64,000 nucleotides of DNA from Vibrio sp. SCSIO 43136 (GTDB taxonomy: Bacteria > Pseudomonadota > Gammaproteobacteria > Enterobacterales > Vibrionaceae): contig NZ_CP071848.1 in assembly GCF_023716565.1 (NCBI RefSeq), positions 620,001-684,000 of the forward strand, read 5' to 3'. The notes beneath the pieces were generated by a model. It worked only from the letters and a program-made list of their open reading frames with translations, ran no database searches and had not been told where the DNA came from. Every line of letters begins with the position of its first letter. The stretch's first letter is position 1. The translations under genes were made by a program, and so were the position numbers. This document shows positions 24,819 through 34,482 of the stretch, in pieces.

Positions 24819-27800
24819 ATGAGCAGTGTTCCTTATTCAAGTTTTAAAGGTGATGTGAAAACGATTTGCCAAAAAGGCAATGCCGTTGAATTTATTCAGC
24901 CTTGGTACACGCCAATTTCAACCACACCTGATAATACAGGTATGGCCGTTGGAGGTATTGGTAACTCCTTTACTTTGACCCCAATGGGAAATACCCCGAG
25001 TATTAATTACATACCGGGTATTTATATCGATAATAATCACGATGAGTTTCACTTAAACGATTTCTATTGCTCCGTAGCAAGCTCGCTTTCATTAGACAAC
25101 CTAGTGATTGATGATCTGACTAAGCTACAAGCGTTTTATCGATTCTATCCAGCCCTGTTTTCTGGCAAGTTACTCGACTTTTCTGATAGCGATGAAACTA
25201 ATGTTTTAAGTCAAATTAAACAGGCTGTAGAACAAGGTGATTTCTACCAACAAAACCTTGAAAACTTTGATCGTTGGCGCATCGAGCTGTCACAAAAAAC
25301 GCAGCAATTACTGCGTAATGCACCTAACAGTGTCGACACCCAATTACACGTTGTTGTCGATTTTTTCAATGGTCATGTGCGTAACGCTACTGCGGTCAGC
25401 CAATCTTTAACGGCAAAACCTATGGCGAATGGATTTGACCACGTTGATCCGAGTGCTGTGACCTATCAAGCCCTCTATCCAACGGCGAGTTATCAGTATG
25501 GCAACCAACAAGGTGTTCGTCTTGAACGTAAAGTGGTGTCGCCGATTGTTAAGGGGGACAAAGCGCTCTGTTCACTGCCTCTGCATTGGAATAACTTCGA
25601 GCTAACCAATACCAGTGATACAGCTAAGGTCGTGACTTTAGTTCAGCCGCTGAAAAACTTAATTGGTGCGACTTATACTAAAATGCGCCCAAGTGTGCAG
25701 GACTCTGCCTGTTACTTGACTCAAAACCCTATCGCTCAACAGCATTCACTGTTTGAACTTGGTGGTGAAGCGTCGTTTGTTGGGGTATCACAAACATCCG
25801 ACTCGCCTTACGCATCCGATATCGAGGGTGAGGTACTTTATGGGGTGAGTTTTGACTCGGACAGCCAAGGTATCTATGCCAGCGTTAAGCCCACACTCTA
25901 TAGTTGCTTTGAAGCACCAGCGATAGAAGCTGCGCTGGCCACTGGCCGCATCAACGCTGAGTTTGACCATGGCATTTACACCCAAAGGGAAGCGCTGTCT
26001 TCGATGGTTGCGGTGCAAATTGAGTTAGCGGCGGGTGAGAGCAAATCGGTGCGATTTATTCAGATTATGGACCATAGCAAGATTGCACTGAAAGAGTGGC
26101 AATCATCAAAGGCCTACACTCAGTTTTATCCTCAAGCGCAACCGGCGGCAGCCATTTTACGTGATGTTTTGCCGAATCTGACTCAGATAGAAACCGCCAT
26201 TACCGCCCAGCAGCAGAGCTTTTTAGAACAGGCGAAATCTGACATGAAGGATGATAAAGGTGCGACTGAATTTGCCACCATGGCGATGAATACTTTGTCT
26301 TTCTTAGCGGAAGCGACCGTGTGGGATGTGGAAGACAAATTCTTGGTCAAAGAGTGTGTGGATTACCCATTTTTTAACTCGCTCGATGTCTACTTCTACG
26401 GTTCATACGCATTACTTTACTTGTTGCCTGAACTTGATGGCAAAGTGATGCAGCACTTCGCCCAAGCAATATTGGCGGAAGATGCTACCCAGCGCCGTTT
26501 CTGGGAATACGAAGATAAGCCTTATGCCGAGCTTGAAGATGCTAAATATCAAGGCATTAGGGCGATTAAAGGGGCAGTGATCCACGATTTGGGTAGCCCG
26601 TTTGATATTCAGCCCGACGCTTACAGTTGGCATAATGTTAAAGAGTGGAAGGATCTTGCGCCTAAGTACATCTTGATGGTTTATCGCCACTATCAATTGA
26701 CTGGGGATAAGTCAGTCGTTGAACAGTGCTGGACGGCGGTTGAGCACAGCCTTAATTACCTGTTTGATTTGATTGCTCCTGGAGATCCGCTGCCACTGAC
26801 AAGAGGCACAGACGACACCTTTGATAATTTGTCGTCACATGGTATTTCCATTTACTGTGCGAGTTTGTGGGCTGCTGGTCTGCGTACGGCATCTTTGCTT
26901 GCGGAGCTACTCGGAAAATCGGAATTGGTCACCCCTTATGCGCAGCAATCTGCCAACGTGGTGGCGCAAATTGAAGCCAGCTTGTGGGATGAAGAGCAGG
27001 GGTATTTCCATTTCTTTGCGACACCTATTCAGTTAAAACACTTAACCGGTGAGGGATTAGCGCCGCTAGCGGCTCTGGATATCGATGTTGAGCAAGAGCT
27101 GCTCGAAGTATTAAAACAGCTCAATCACTATTTGGACACCTATGATCCAAATGCTCAAACTGGCCGTCTAGCTCAGCGTCAAGCTAAGAAACAGCAACTG
27201 CTATCGATGGCACCAGAGGCGTTTAATGACCAGTACCAGCATATACTCACGCTGGATTCAGATAACAGCTTCGGTGATGCTTTGTTGGCCGATACTTACC
27301 TTAAGTTAATTGGGCAAGAGGGACTGTTTAGCGACGATAAAATCCAGCGCAGTTTGGATTATGTGTGTGAGCAAAATTTTGCCGTCAACAGCCCGTTACT
27401 TGGGGTGGCTAACATGACCTTGGCAGATGGTGCACCACATGAAGCATTTCAAGCACAAGATGTTTGGATTGGGGTTCAGTTTAGTGTTGCAACCGCACTT
27501 CGTTTAGCGGGTAAGCAAGAGCAGGCCAGTCATTTATTGGCGACGGTTTACCATGCCTTGTATCAGCTTGCCAAGATCCCATTCGCAGCGCCAGAAGGCT
27601 TTAACTGTTCGGTATCTGTTGATGCTAAAGCTATCGGTGAACTGTGTGAGTGCGATGGTGAGCAAGTGGTTGAAGCCTTGATGCAGGCAAATGTCTTGCT
27701 TGCAGACGGCCGGGTAAACCCTAGATTGACCAGCGAGTTAAGTCAGTTTAGCGCTCTGCTGCCTGCCGATATTTCAGAACACAAGCATGGTGAGTTACAC

Positions 27801-27893
27801 CAATATTTGCAAAATACTGGGCTTAAATACACCGCAGGGCGTTACTTCCGTCCGGGGATGATCTTTGCTTATCTGCCTCAAGCGCTGGCTTAG
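24819..27893 (+). CDS. GH116-type glycosidase (GBA2_N / DUF608 domains)
   Basis: The 1024-aa protein has no visible signal peptide, so it is probably cytoplasmic. The N-terminal part carries GMAVGGIGNSFTLTPMG, the GGIGxGSF-type motif of the GBA2/GH116 N-terminal beta-sandwich. The C-terminal alpha/alpha-barrel has PDAYSWHNVKEWKDLAPKYI, TRGTDDTFDNLSSHGI (Asp665-669 region, the expected acid/base area) and LDSDNSFGDALLADTYLKL. GH116 members are beta-glucosidases, beta-xylosidases or N-acetylglucosaminidases acting by retention. With GH94 and the ABC importer this supports intracellular breakdown of a beta-linked oligosaccharide. The exact linkage cannot be read from the sequence. Confidence 0.8.
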   Translation: MSSVPYSSFKGDVKTICQKGNAVEFIQPWYTPISTTPDNTGMAVGGIGNSFTLTPMGNTPSINYIPGIYIDNNHDEFHLNDFYCSVASSLSLDNLVIDDLTKLQAFYRFYPALFSGKLLDFSDSDETNVLSQIKQAVEQGDFYQQNLENFDRWRIELSQKTQQLLRNAPNSVDTQLHVVVDFFNGHVRNATAVSQSLTAKPMANGFDHVDPSAVTYQALYPTASYQYGNQQGVRLERKVVSPIVKGDKALCSLPLHWNNFELTNTSDTAKVVTLVQPLKNLIGATYTKMRPSVQDSACYLTQNPIAQQHSLFELGGEASFVGVSQTSDSPYASDIEGEVLYGVSFDSDSQGIYASVKPTLYSCFEAPAIEAALATGRINAEFDHGIYTQREALSSMVAVQIELAAGESKSVRFIQIMDHSKIALKEWQSSKAYTQFYPQAQPAAAILRDVLPNLTQIETAITAQQQSFLEQAKSDMKDDKGATEFATMAMNTLSFLAEATVWDVEDKFLVKECVDYPFFNSLDVYFYGSYALLYLLPELDGKVMQHFAQAILAEDATQRRFWEYEDKPYAELEDAKYQGIRAIKGAVIHDLGSPFDIQPDAYSWHNVKEWKDLAPKYILMVYRHYQLTGDKSVVEQCWTAVEHSLNYLFDLIAPGDPLPLTRGTDDTFDNLSSHGISIYCASLWAAGLRTASLLAELLGKSELVTPYAQQSANVVAQIEASLWDEEQGYFHFFATPIQLKHLTGEGLAPLAALDIDVEQELLEVLKQLNHYLDTYDPNAQTGRLAQRQAKKQQLLSMAPEAFNDQYQHILTLDSDNSFGDALLADTYLKLIGQEGLFSDDKIQRSLDYVCEQNFAVNSPLLGVANMTLADGAPHEAFQAQDVWIGVQFSVATALRLAGKQEQASHLLATVYHALYQLAKIPFAAPEGFNCSVSVDAKAIGELCECDGEQVVEALMQANVLLADGRVNPRLTSELSQFSALLPADISEHKHGELHQYLQNTGLKYTAGRYFRPGMIFAYLPQALA

Positions 27894-27914
27894 TTGGGGT
27901 AAGAAGGCATGATT

Positions 27915-27946
27915 AAAAATGGCGACTCATTGAGTCGCCATTTTTT
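27915..27946. terminator. Bidirectional terminator between GH116 and lacI genes
   Basis: AAAAATGGCGACTC-ATT-GAGTCGCCATTTTTT lies between convergent genes. Confidence 0.88.
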
Positions 27947-27949
27947 GTG

Positions 27950-28963
27950 TTATCGATAAATCGATTTAGTCGATTGGCGAACAATCAGGTCGGTTGGCGG
28001 TAAACGCTTGTCGACATTTTCTCCGTTGAGAAGCCCTAGGATTGATTGCGCAGCGGAGGTGCCAATTTCTTCAATCGGCTGCCTTAATGTTGTGAGTGCT
28101 GGGGTAAAGTATTCTGAAGTAGGTAGATCATCAAAACCGATCACTGAGACATCTTCTGGTACGCGAAGACCGCGGTCGTGCAGCGCTTTGATTGCCCCAT
28201 AGGCCGTTAAGTCATTGGCTGCAAAAATGGCGGTGAAGTAGGTTTTAGAATCCAGTAGCTCAATGGTTTTCTCGTAGCCCACTTTTGAGCTGAAATCACC
28301 ATTTAGAACGAGCTTAGTGCTTGGTCGGATCCCTGCTTCTCTTAGTGCTTTTAAATAACCTTTGTGGCGAGCATGTGAGTCAGGTTGGCTAGCCAAGCCT
28401 TTGATATGTGCAATAGATACGTGGCCTTGCTGCATCAAGTGCAATGTGGCCATGTAGCCTGCAAGTTCATTATCTACCGCCATTGAGCGGATTTTCGGCC
28501 CATTGACGTTATAGCCTACGGCGATCACGGGGATCTTCTCTGAGAAGTCCAGCAACTGCTGATCGGTGAGGTTGCCGGTCACTACAATCACGCCATCCAC
28601 CTTACTGTTGGCGAGATACTCCAGTGCGTAGGTTTCCAAGCGTTTGTCCCATTGCCCGGTAGAGATAACCAGCGAGTAGCCTTTAGATGTCAGCAGTTTT
28701 TCCATGTCGTTTAGGATTTCACTGGTGTATGGGCTATCTGGATGTTGTACCAACACACCGATCGACATGGTTCGGCGATCGCTGGTGGTTTGGGGGGCAA
28801 AATTAGGTTTGTACCCCACCTCTCGAATGGCAGCTTCTATGTTCTGGCTTTTCTCATCGGAGACAAAGGTGGTGCGGTTTAAATAACGTGAAACCGTGGC
28901 TGGTGAAACCCCAGCTATCTTTGCAACGTCATAAACCGTAGGCGCCCCTCTTTTTTTACTCAT
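27950..28963 (-). CDS. Second LacI-family transcriptional regulator
   Basis: The ATG at 28963 gives 337 aa; a longer frame upstream has no family similarity. Residues about 9-60 are the HTH (PTVYDVAKIAGVSPATVSRY), followed by the hinge and effector domain (MSIGVLVQHPDSPYTSEIL, VIGFDDLPTSEYFTPALTTL). It converges on the GH116 gene and is divergent from the chemoreceptor gene, so it may regulate either. Two LacI regulators in one sugar locus suggest layered control or two effectors. Its N-terminal MSKKRGA extension before the HTH is slightly longer than in the first regulator. Confidence 0.88.
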   Translation of the reverse strand: MSKKRGAPTVYDVAKIAGVSPATVSRYLNRTTFVSDEKSQNIEAAIREVGYKPNFAPQTTSDRRTMSIGVLVQHPDSPYTSEILNDMEKLLTSKGYSLVISTGQWDKRLETYALEYLANSKVDGVIVVTGNLTDQQLLDFSEKIPVIAVGYNVNGPKIRSMAVDNELAGYMATLHLMQQGHVSIAHIKGLASQPDSHARHKGYLKALREAGIRPSTKLVLNGDFSSKVGYEKTIELLDSKTYFTAIFAANDLTAYGAIKALHDRGLRVPEDVSVIGFDDLPTSEYFTPALTTLRQPIEEIGTSAAQSILGLLNGENVDKRLPPTDLIVRQSTKSIYR

Positions 28964-29321
28964 TATTATTAATTTCCATATCGTACCTTTTTTGTTTTTG
29001 CAGCGAGAAATCAAAAAAGGTGAGAAGACAGTCAAGTCACTATTTTGCCATAAAACCTGTCGATAAAATGAGCGTGTTATGTCAACTTGGCTACGGTTGT
29101 GATCTTGTTCAAGGTATTGGCATCTGAGTATGAAACAAAAGGTAAATGGATTTTTCAATCTTTATAAATGCCTTGAAAAATAGGCTATTTAACTAATTCC
29201 TATGCGAAAGTTTTTCTTGAGTAGTTTCATGATATTTTTAGCGCTATATATATGACGATAAGGTCTCTTTTTTAAATTTTCTGCTGTGCGTTAATAGGCC
29301 GAAAATATATTGGAGGGAATA
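28964..29321. promoter_or_regulatory. Divergent control region of lacI and chemoreceptor genes
   Basis: ATGAAAC (29130-29136) and GTTTCAT (29224-29230) are the same half-sites as in the porin and lacI-1 regions. No gene is visible. A GGAGGG ribosome binding site precedes the chemoreceptor ATG at 29322. Confidence 0.5.
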
Positions 29322-31304
29322 ATGAAAAATATATCAATCGTTACTAGGATCTACTTATCCTTCTTTGTTTCCTTATTGATTTTGTGCTTGTCAGCTCTTG
29401 TGAGTTTAAATACCAATAATTCATTAATGAACAGCTTATCTAAGGTTCAAGCCGATTCAACACCAGTGATTATTCACTCGTCTACGCTTGCGATTCAATT
29501 ACTTAATTTGGACCGAGCGTTTGATCCGATTTTGAATGTTGAGTTTGTCGATGAGATAGAGCCGCTAGCCCAGGGGCTCGAGAGCAGCAGTGCGATGTAT
29601 CAAGCGACATTAGCAGAATTAAAAACGCTTACTGCCCAAGACCCGGCGAAGTTGCAGCGCTTAGGCGCTATTGATGACATGACAAGTAAGTTGCTGAAAG
29701 TCATGAAAACCATGGAGCAGGCCTATGTCTCAAGACTGGATCAATACGATGCGTATCTTAGCCAAAGTTCGCGGCTGCGTATGACGGTTGATCAAGTCGT
29801 GAGTCAGCTTTCAACCATAGCATTGCAAGACTCATCGGGCAGTGTAAGCACCTTGGTCAATGAAGTGACCATGCTTAAACAAGAGCTCAATGAAGCCTTT
29901 GAATTGGTAGAAACCTCTGAGCTTAATAGTGCTGAGCGCCGGATTGCTCTTCGAGTTAAGCGTTTAGAATCGGCATTGCGCAGCGTTGAACAACAAGCCC
30001 CAGATGCATTTGAGTCAATTGAGGCGAGTTTGTCACGACTTGAGCAGTATGGATGGTCTGGTCAATCGGCGTTTCAAAACTACCTAGTGTTGGCCAAGAT
30101 GGATGCAGCCCTAGACCAGCAACGTCACTCGCTTAACCAATATTTTGACACCGCTTTAGAATCAATATCGGAACTGTCTCAGCTGGCGAATCAAGATGCT
30201 AAGCAGTTGGTGGCTGATTCTGAAGATGTGGCTAAGCAGTCACAATCGCTCCTGTTTGCTGTGTTGGCGGTAGCTGTGATCAGCTTTGTGCTTATTTGCT
30301 TTGGGCTTGCTAGGGCGATTCGTAATCCGAGCCGTTTGATGAATCAAACCTTACAGAGCTTAGCGCAAAAAGATCTTTCACAAAGTGTCAGCTACCAAGC
30401 CCGAAACGAGTTTGGCAAGTTGGCAGACAGCGTCAATATTGTGATTGCTCATCTGTCAGAGATGCTGACTAAGATCAGTGGTTCTGCCGACAACTTGAAT
30501 CAGGCTTCGGTTGAGAATAAGCAAGTTAGCCACGAGCTCAATGCCACGGTCGATAGCTTAACCGAGCAAACAGTTCAGGTTTCAGCGGCAATGGAAGAGA
30601 TAGAAATGTCGGTCAATGAAATTGCAGGTGCAACTGAGTCTTCGACTCAGTTGGTGAATCAGGCGGTAGGTGTGGCTCAAGCAGGTCAGGGAAAAATGAC
30701 CGAAAATGTTGAGCTTATCGAACAGCTTTCCCAGCGTCTGGCCGAAGCCACACATCAGATGGAAGCGGTGAAGTCTGAAAGCAGTAACATCGGGTCTATT
30801 TTGGATGTGATATCAGGGATTTCCGAGCAAACGAATTTGTTGGCATTAAATGCAGCCATCGAGGCGGCGAGGGCTGGTGAGCAAGGGCGTGGCTTTGCCG
30901 TGGTAGCGGATGAAGTGAGATTGCTCGCAGCGCAAACGACCCAATCGACTCAAGAGATCCATACGAAAATTGCTCAACTGCAAAGCAGTACCACTGCTGC
31001 CTCAGAAAAGGTCAGCAGCTGTACTCATTATATGGGGGAGTGTGTTAGCTATACTAACCAGATCAATCAAGAGCTGAGTGTTATTGCCGAGCACCTAAAC
31101 CAACTCGACTTGCAAAGCCATCAAGTCAGTCATGCCACTAGCCAACACCAGTTAGCGGCGAGAGAAATTACCACCAATATAGGAACCATCCATCAACTGT
31201 CCCAGTCGGTCGCTGATATTGCCCAGCAGGTTGAAAAGAAAGGTAGCGGTCTTGCGCAACTTGCGCAGCATCAGACGGCCCTTTCGGCGGAGTTTAGGTT
31301 GTGA
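29322..31304 (+). CDS. Methyl-accepting chemotaxis protein
   Basis: The start at ATG 29322 follows GGAGGG; the frame also opens four codons upstream but that would consume the Shine-Dalgarno. The 660-aa chemoreceptor has a first transmembrane helix (about 8-32), a long periplasmic helical sensor (about 35-305), a second transmembrane helix (about 308-332, [20 protein letters not shown]), a HAMP domain and the kinase-control tip [20 protein letters not shown]. No C-terminal CheR-binding pentapeptide is visible. Beside the sugar genes and sharing GTTTCAT boxes, it may sense the same sugar or its binding protein. Confidence 0.92.
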   Translation: MKNISIVTRIYLSFFVSLLILCLSALVSLNTNNSLMNSLSKVQADSTPVIIHSSTLAIQLLNLDRAFDPILNVEFVDEIEPLAQGLESSSAMYQATLAELKTLTAQDPAKLQRLGAIDDMTSKLLKVMKTMEQAYVSRLDQYDAYLSQSSRLRMTVDQVVSQLSTIALQDSSGSVSTLVNEVTMLKQELNEAFELVETSELNSAERRIALRVKRLESALRSVEQQAPDAFESIEASLSRLEQYGWSGQSAFQNYLVLAKMDAALDQQRHSLNQYFDTALESISELSQLANQDAKQLVADSEDVAKQSQSLLFAVLAVAVISFVLICFGLARAIRNPSRLMNQTLQSLAQKDLSQSVSYQARNEFGKLADSVNIVIAHLSEMLTKISGSADNLNQASVENKQVSHELNATVDSLTEQTVQVSAAMEEIEMSVNEIAGATESSTQLVNQAVGVAQAGQGKMTENVELIEQLSQRLAEATHQMEAVKSESSNIGSILDVISGISEQTNLLALNAAIEAARAGEQGRGFAVVADEVRLLAAQTTQSTQEIHTKIAQLQSSTTAASEKVSSCTHYMGECVSYTNQINQELSVIAEHLNQLDLQSHQVSHATSQHQLAAREITTNIGTIHQLSQSVADIAQQVEKKGSGLAQLAQHQTALSAEFRL

Positions 31305-31305
31305 T

Positions 31306-31707
31306 CTAACAGCCTGAATAGTGCATCTTGCCGTTGGCTTTGAGATGAATATTACCGCAACTGTCTTGGCTCTGTGTGCCTTGTGGTTTTGCGGTAATGG
31401 TAAAGCCAGCAGCTGATGTAATCGAATAATGATAGGCTGATTCGGATGTAAAGCAGACTAGGCACTTTCCATTGGAGACAATATTTTGCCATTGGTGTGA
31501 GCCATTGAACTGTTTGCTGATCTGGATCTGCATGGTATTGAGGTCAGATACCGCTTGCTGGCGGTGTTGGCTTTGCACCCAACTTTGGTAGCTAGATACA
31601 CCTACCCAAGTGAGGCTAGCAGCAATCGCCACTAGTACCATTAATTCGAGCAATGTCATTCCTGACTGTTGTAAGCGACTAAATTTGCAACCATTTATTC
31701 GATTCAT
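31306..31707 (-). CDS. pilE: Type IV minor pilin, PilE-like
   Basis: The 133-aa prepilin has a type IV signal: a basic leader ending QQSG before MTLLELMVLVAIAASLTWVG, with Glu5 of the mature chain present. Paired cysteines near the C-terminus (CLVC, SCGN...SGC) fit the disulfide D-region. It is transcribed opposite to the four genes that follow (fimT, pilW, pilX, pilV). From memory, V. cholerae has the same set directly after dnaJ (VC0857-VC0861), used for the chitin-regulated competence pilus. It converges on the chemoreceptor gene. Confidence 0.85.
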   Translation of the reverse strand: MNRINGCKFSRLQQSGMTLLELMVLVAIAASLTWVGVSSYQSWVQSQHRQQAVSDLNTMQIQISKQFNGSHQWQNIVSNGKCLVCFTSESAYHYSITSAAGFTITAKPQGTQSQDSCGNIHLKANGKMHYSGC

Positions 31708-31793
31708 TTCCCTTTCCCTCGGTCTGCATCGTGCAGAAAAGTGCTGTCATGCTAGCATCGCTGACAAATGCTACTGATTGAATAGAGGGATTC

Positions 31794-32294
31794 TTGGAAG
31801 CGGTTCGCGGATTTAGTTTGTTAGAAACCACGATTACGATGGCGATTTTAACCAGCGTCGCACTGATTGCGATTCCAAGTTTCGACGCACATCGTCAGGA
31901 GCAGCAGCGAGAAGACTTAGCTAAAGCCATCCTTCAGTTTTTCTCAGTAGCCAAATACCAAGCCATCATGCGCAATCAGGATCTCACTGGTCGCTGGCGT
32001 TTGCTTGATGGTGGAGCGCATTGGGAAATCAATCTCCACGTCAATGATGACCCAAGTAGCGAAGTGTTATTGGTGCTCGATAGCAGCAATTATGGCCAGT
32101 TGGATGTTGCCAGCAATTTCACCAACGACAAGTTTGTTGTCGAGCGGCTTAATGGTCGAATAACCAGTGGTTCGTTTTCACTCGGTGTAGAAAGTGCTCA
32201 AGAGCTTAAAGTGGGCACTTACTATCTCACGGGCCGTAACACCATTTGTGCGATAGGAGCAGCAAAGTATGGTTATCCGAAGTGCAGCTCTTAA
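31794..32294 (+). CDS. fimT: FimT/GspH-type minor pilin
   Basis: The start is TTG 31794, four bases after AGAGGG; no ATG or GTG with a ribosome binding site precedes the prepilin motif. The 166-aa protein begins MEAVRG, cleaved before FSLLETTITMAILTSVALI, with Glu5 present. The rest fits a GspH/FimT pseudopilin globular domain. It heads the minor-pilin operon and overlaps the next gene by 26 bp. FimT-like pilins assist initiation of pilus assembly and, in some species, DNA binding during uptake. Confidence 0.8.
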   Translation: MEAVRGFSLLETTITMAILTSVALIAIPSFDAHRQEQQREDLAKAILQFFSVAKYQAIMRNQDLTGRWRLLDGGAHWEINLHVNDDPSSEVLLVLDSSNYGQLDVASNFTNDKFVVERLNGRITSGSFSLGVESAQELKVGTYYLTGRNTICAIGAAKYGYPKCSS

Positions 32295-32838
32295 TCGCGG
32301 GTATAGTTTGGTCGAGCTTATGGTGGCGCTGTTTCTCACCAGTTTAGTGATCTTAGCGGTGGGGAGTTTGTATATTTCAGTGCTTAAGGAACAGGTCAAA
32401 CGCACCGAAAAGCTTGCCGTGATGCAGGGGCTTAACGAAGTCAGCGGTTACTTGAAAAATGATCTATTGCGAGCGGGCTATAGCGACTCTGGCTTGTTAA
32501 CTCTATCGGGCTCAAATAAGACGATATGGAGCACGGCTAGTGAGATGGGGTATCGCTATTATTTTGATGGTGAGTACATAGCCACGAAGTTTAAGCTTGT
32601 GGACGGGGTGTTTAAGTTATGCCGCAAGAAAAGCAGTAGTGAAGTGTTTCTTAGTGACTGCACACACTATTTTTCGATGACCGACCCCAATGTATTACTA
32701 CTCAGTCAGTTCAGTGTCACAAGCCATATTTTTGGCTTTGATGCCTCCCATAAAAAACTCTCCATAACAATGTCTGCTGCCAATCCTCAGGGAGAGTACG
32801 GTGTTGAGCAAGCCTTTGAGCTGGTTCAAAGGAATTAA
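32269..32838 (+). CDS. pilW: PilW-type minor pilin
   Basis: The 189-aa prepilin starts MVIRSAALNRG, cleaved before YSLVELMVALFLTSLVILA, with Glu5 conserved. It overlaps fimT by 26 bp, so it is translationally coupled. The PilW family forms the pilus-tip or priming complex with PilV, PilX and FimT. The two C-terminal cysteines (CRKK, DCTHYF) are compatible with a disulfide. Confidence 0.82.
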   Translation: MVIRSAALNRGYSLVELMVALFLTSLVILAVGSLYISVLKEQVKRTEKLAVMQGLNEVSGYLKNDLLRAGYSDSGLLTLSGSNKTIWSTASEMGYRYYFDGEYIATKFKLVDGVFKLCRKKSSSEVFLSDCTHYFSMTDPNVLLLSQFSVTSHIFGFDASHKKLSITMSAANPQGEYGVEQAFELVQRN

Positions 32839-32840
32839 GC

Positions 32841-34073
32841 ATGAAGAAGTTCTCAGGCTACGCAACCTTAACCGTGACAGTGCTCTTACTGGGCTGCATG
32901 TTGCTCATCACCATTGCCAGTCACCAGCACACATTGTTTCAGCTCAAGCGCTATAAAAACCAAGAAGTCGCACGGCAGCAAGCTTGGCTTGCTGAAGGAG
33001 GGCTGGAATGCTTTTATGCGCAAGCACGAGACCTAGAGGCCATGCCTGCTTCTATTCATGACTGCGGCGCACAGCAATCACCGAGTATTGTAGTGAGTTC
33101 GGTTGGAGGCAATGAGTACCAAGTTACCGCAAGTTCAGGTTACCAACACGTTTCTAGAAACTTAGTGATAGGTGGGTCGGGTAGTGGGGTACTGCAAGCC
33201 AATTCGAGTTTGTATTTTCATTCGGCGTTTACTGTCTCAACCCCTGACCCAGGAAACCTTGCCAGTGATGGTTGGCAATGTACCTCTATTACTTACAGTG
33301 GTGATTTGGTGCTCAACTCCACCTTTAATAATCAGGGGGTTATCCATGGGTTGGCACCCTCCAGCCAATTTAACAGCCAAGGTAAAGATTGCGCCTCCGA
33401 TCATCGAACAATCAATTCGAGCAATTATCAAAAAGACATTCGTCAGGCGAAAAACATGGAGCCATTTGAGTCCTTTTTTGGGGTTAAGGCGAGCCAACAT
33501 AACTCAATCAGAGATGGCGGTGAATTTACCGTTTTGACAGGGTCGGGAACCCCTAAAATTTTAGCGGACTGTGGCAGCACAATTGCAGATAGCATCAAAG
33601 CAGGAAGTACGCGTATTTGGGTTGAAGGTGGCTGCGAAATCACGTCAGAGCAATACAACGCATTGGTTGATGCGAGCCACGACACGACAAATGGGGTGTT
33701 ATTGCTTCTCCATGATGGGCCTGTCTCACTCATGGGGGCTCCTGCCGAAAATGCTAGCTCGAATAAATTTAAAGGGGCTTTGATGGTCTTTCATCATAAT
33801 TATGAGCCTAAGTTGAGTGATTGGGAAAACATGAAGGCTGGCCATTTCCTCTCGCATGCCACCAGTGATTTCCCTATTGCCGTACGTCAACAGGCAGGCT
33901 TTTATCAACACGGCAGCTTCTTTTTTACTGGCGGCATGTTTATCGACATGGCGTCACTTCAGGCGCTGTTCTATACCTCTTTGAATCTTAGCTACAACCA
34001 AGACGTGATTAACTCGGTGTTTAACCCCTTCAGTAAACCTGTATGGAAAGCGGGGTCGTGGCGTGATTTCTAA
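32841..34073 (+). CDS. PilX-like minor pilin with large globular domain
   Basis: At 410 aa it is much larger than classic PilX (about 170-200 aa). The N-terminal MKKFSG-YATLTVTVLLLGCMLLITIA is prepilin-like but lacks the Glu5, as in GspK- and PilX-type pilins. Position between pilW and pilV supports a PilX assignment. The long serine/asparagine-rich C-terminal part (about 90-410) contains several cysteines and no recognised domain, and could be an extracellular adhesive or sensing module. It starts 2 nt after pilW and overlaps pilV by 11 nt. Confidence 0.7.
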   Translation: MKKFSGYATLTVTVLLLGCMLLITIASHQHTLFQLKRYKNQEVARQQAWLAEGGLECFYAQARDLEAMPASIHDCGAQQSPSIVVSSVGGNEYQVTASSGYQHVSRNLVIGGSGSGVLQANSSLYFHSAFTVSTPDPGNLASDGWQCTSITYSGDLVLNSTFNNQGVIHGLAPSSQFNSQGKDCASDHRTINSSNYQKDIRQAKNMEPFESFFGVKASQHNSIRDGGEFTVLTGSGTPKILADCGSTIADSIKAGSTRIWVEGGCEITSEQYNALVDASHDTTNGVLLLLHDGPVSLMGAPAENASSNKFKGALMVFHHNYEPKLSDWENMKAGHFLSHATSDFPIAVRQQAGFYQHGSFFFTGGMFIDMASLQALFYTSLNLSYNQDVINSVFNPFSKPVWKAGSWRDF

Positions 34074-34482
34074 AACTAAGCAGTATGGCGTTGGTGTGCT
34101 TGAGGTGTTGATCTCGGTAGCGTTGATCAGTATCGCAGCACTTTCATTGGTGAGTTTTCAAGCCTATCTAGTGCATCAAATTGATTATGTCGAGCGCAGT
34201 CAAAAGGCACTTTTTCTCGCCGAAGCTAAACTGGAAAGCTTTCGTTTACGTCATTCTGGCAGTGCTTCATTTATCGGCGGGTATGACTTTTCCACACTCA
34301 CCTCAGGCAGTGAAAATGTCTCTGGTGGTTATAGCCTGACTTGGCTGGTTAGTAATGGAAGTGGAAGTGTTGCAACTAGCCTCAAACATATCGAAATATC
34401 ATGCAGTTGGACCGATGGATATCAGAAATCCCAAGCGGTCACCCTCAATACCATGCTTTCCAAATACAGTGAGTTTGAATAA
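34063..34482 (+). CDS. pilV: PilV-type minor pilin
   Basis: The start is GTG 34063, inside the end of the previous gene. The 139-aa prepilin has a short basic leader (MISKTKQYG) before VGVLEVLISVALISIAALSL with Glu5 present. It is the last gene of the fimT-pilW-pilX-pilV operon. PilV-type proteins are part of the initiation complex of type IV pili. It is followed by about 300 bp without genes. Confidence 0.8.
   Translation: MISKTKQYGVGVLEVLISVALISIAALSLVSFQAYLVHQIDYVERSQKALFLAEAKLESFRLRHSGSASFIGGYDFSTLTSGSENVSGGYSLTWLVSNGSGSVATSLKHIEISCSWTDGYQKSQAVTLNTMLSKYSEFE

Noticed and set aside
29310..29321. Start of the chemoreceptor at the upstream TTG (MEGIM...).
   Set aside because: It would include the ribosome binding site GGAGGG itself; ATG 29322 fits better.
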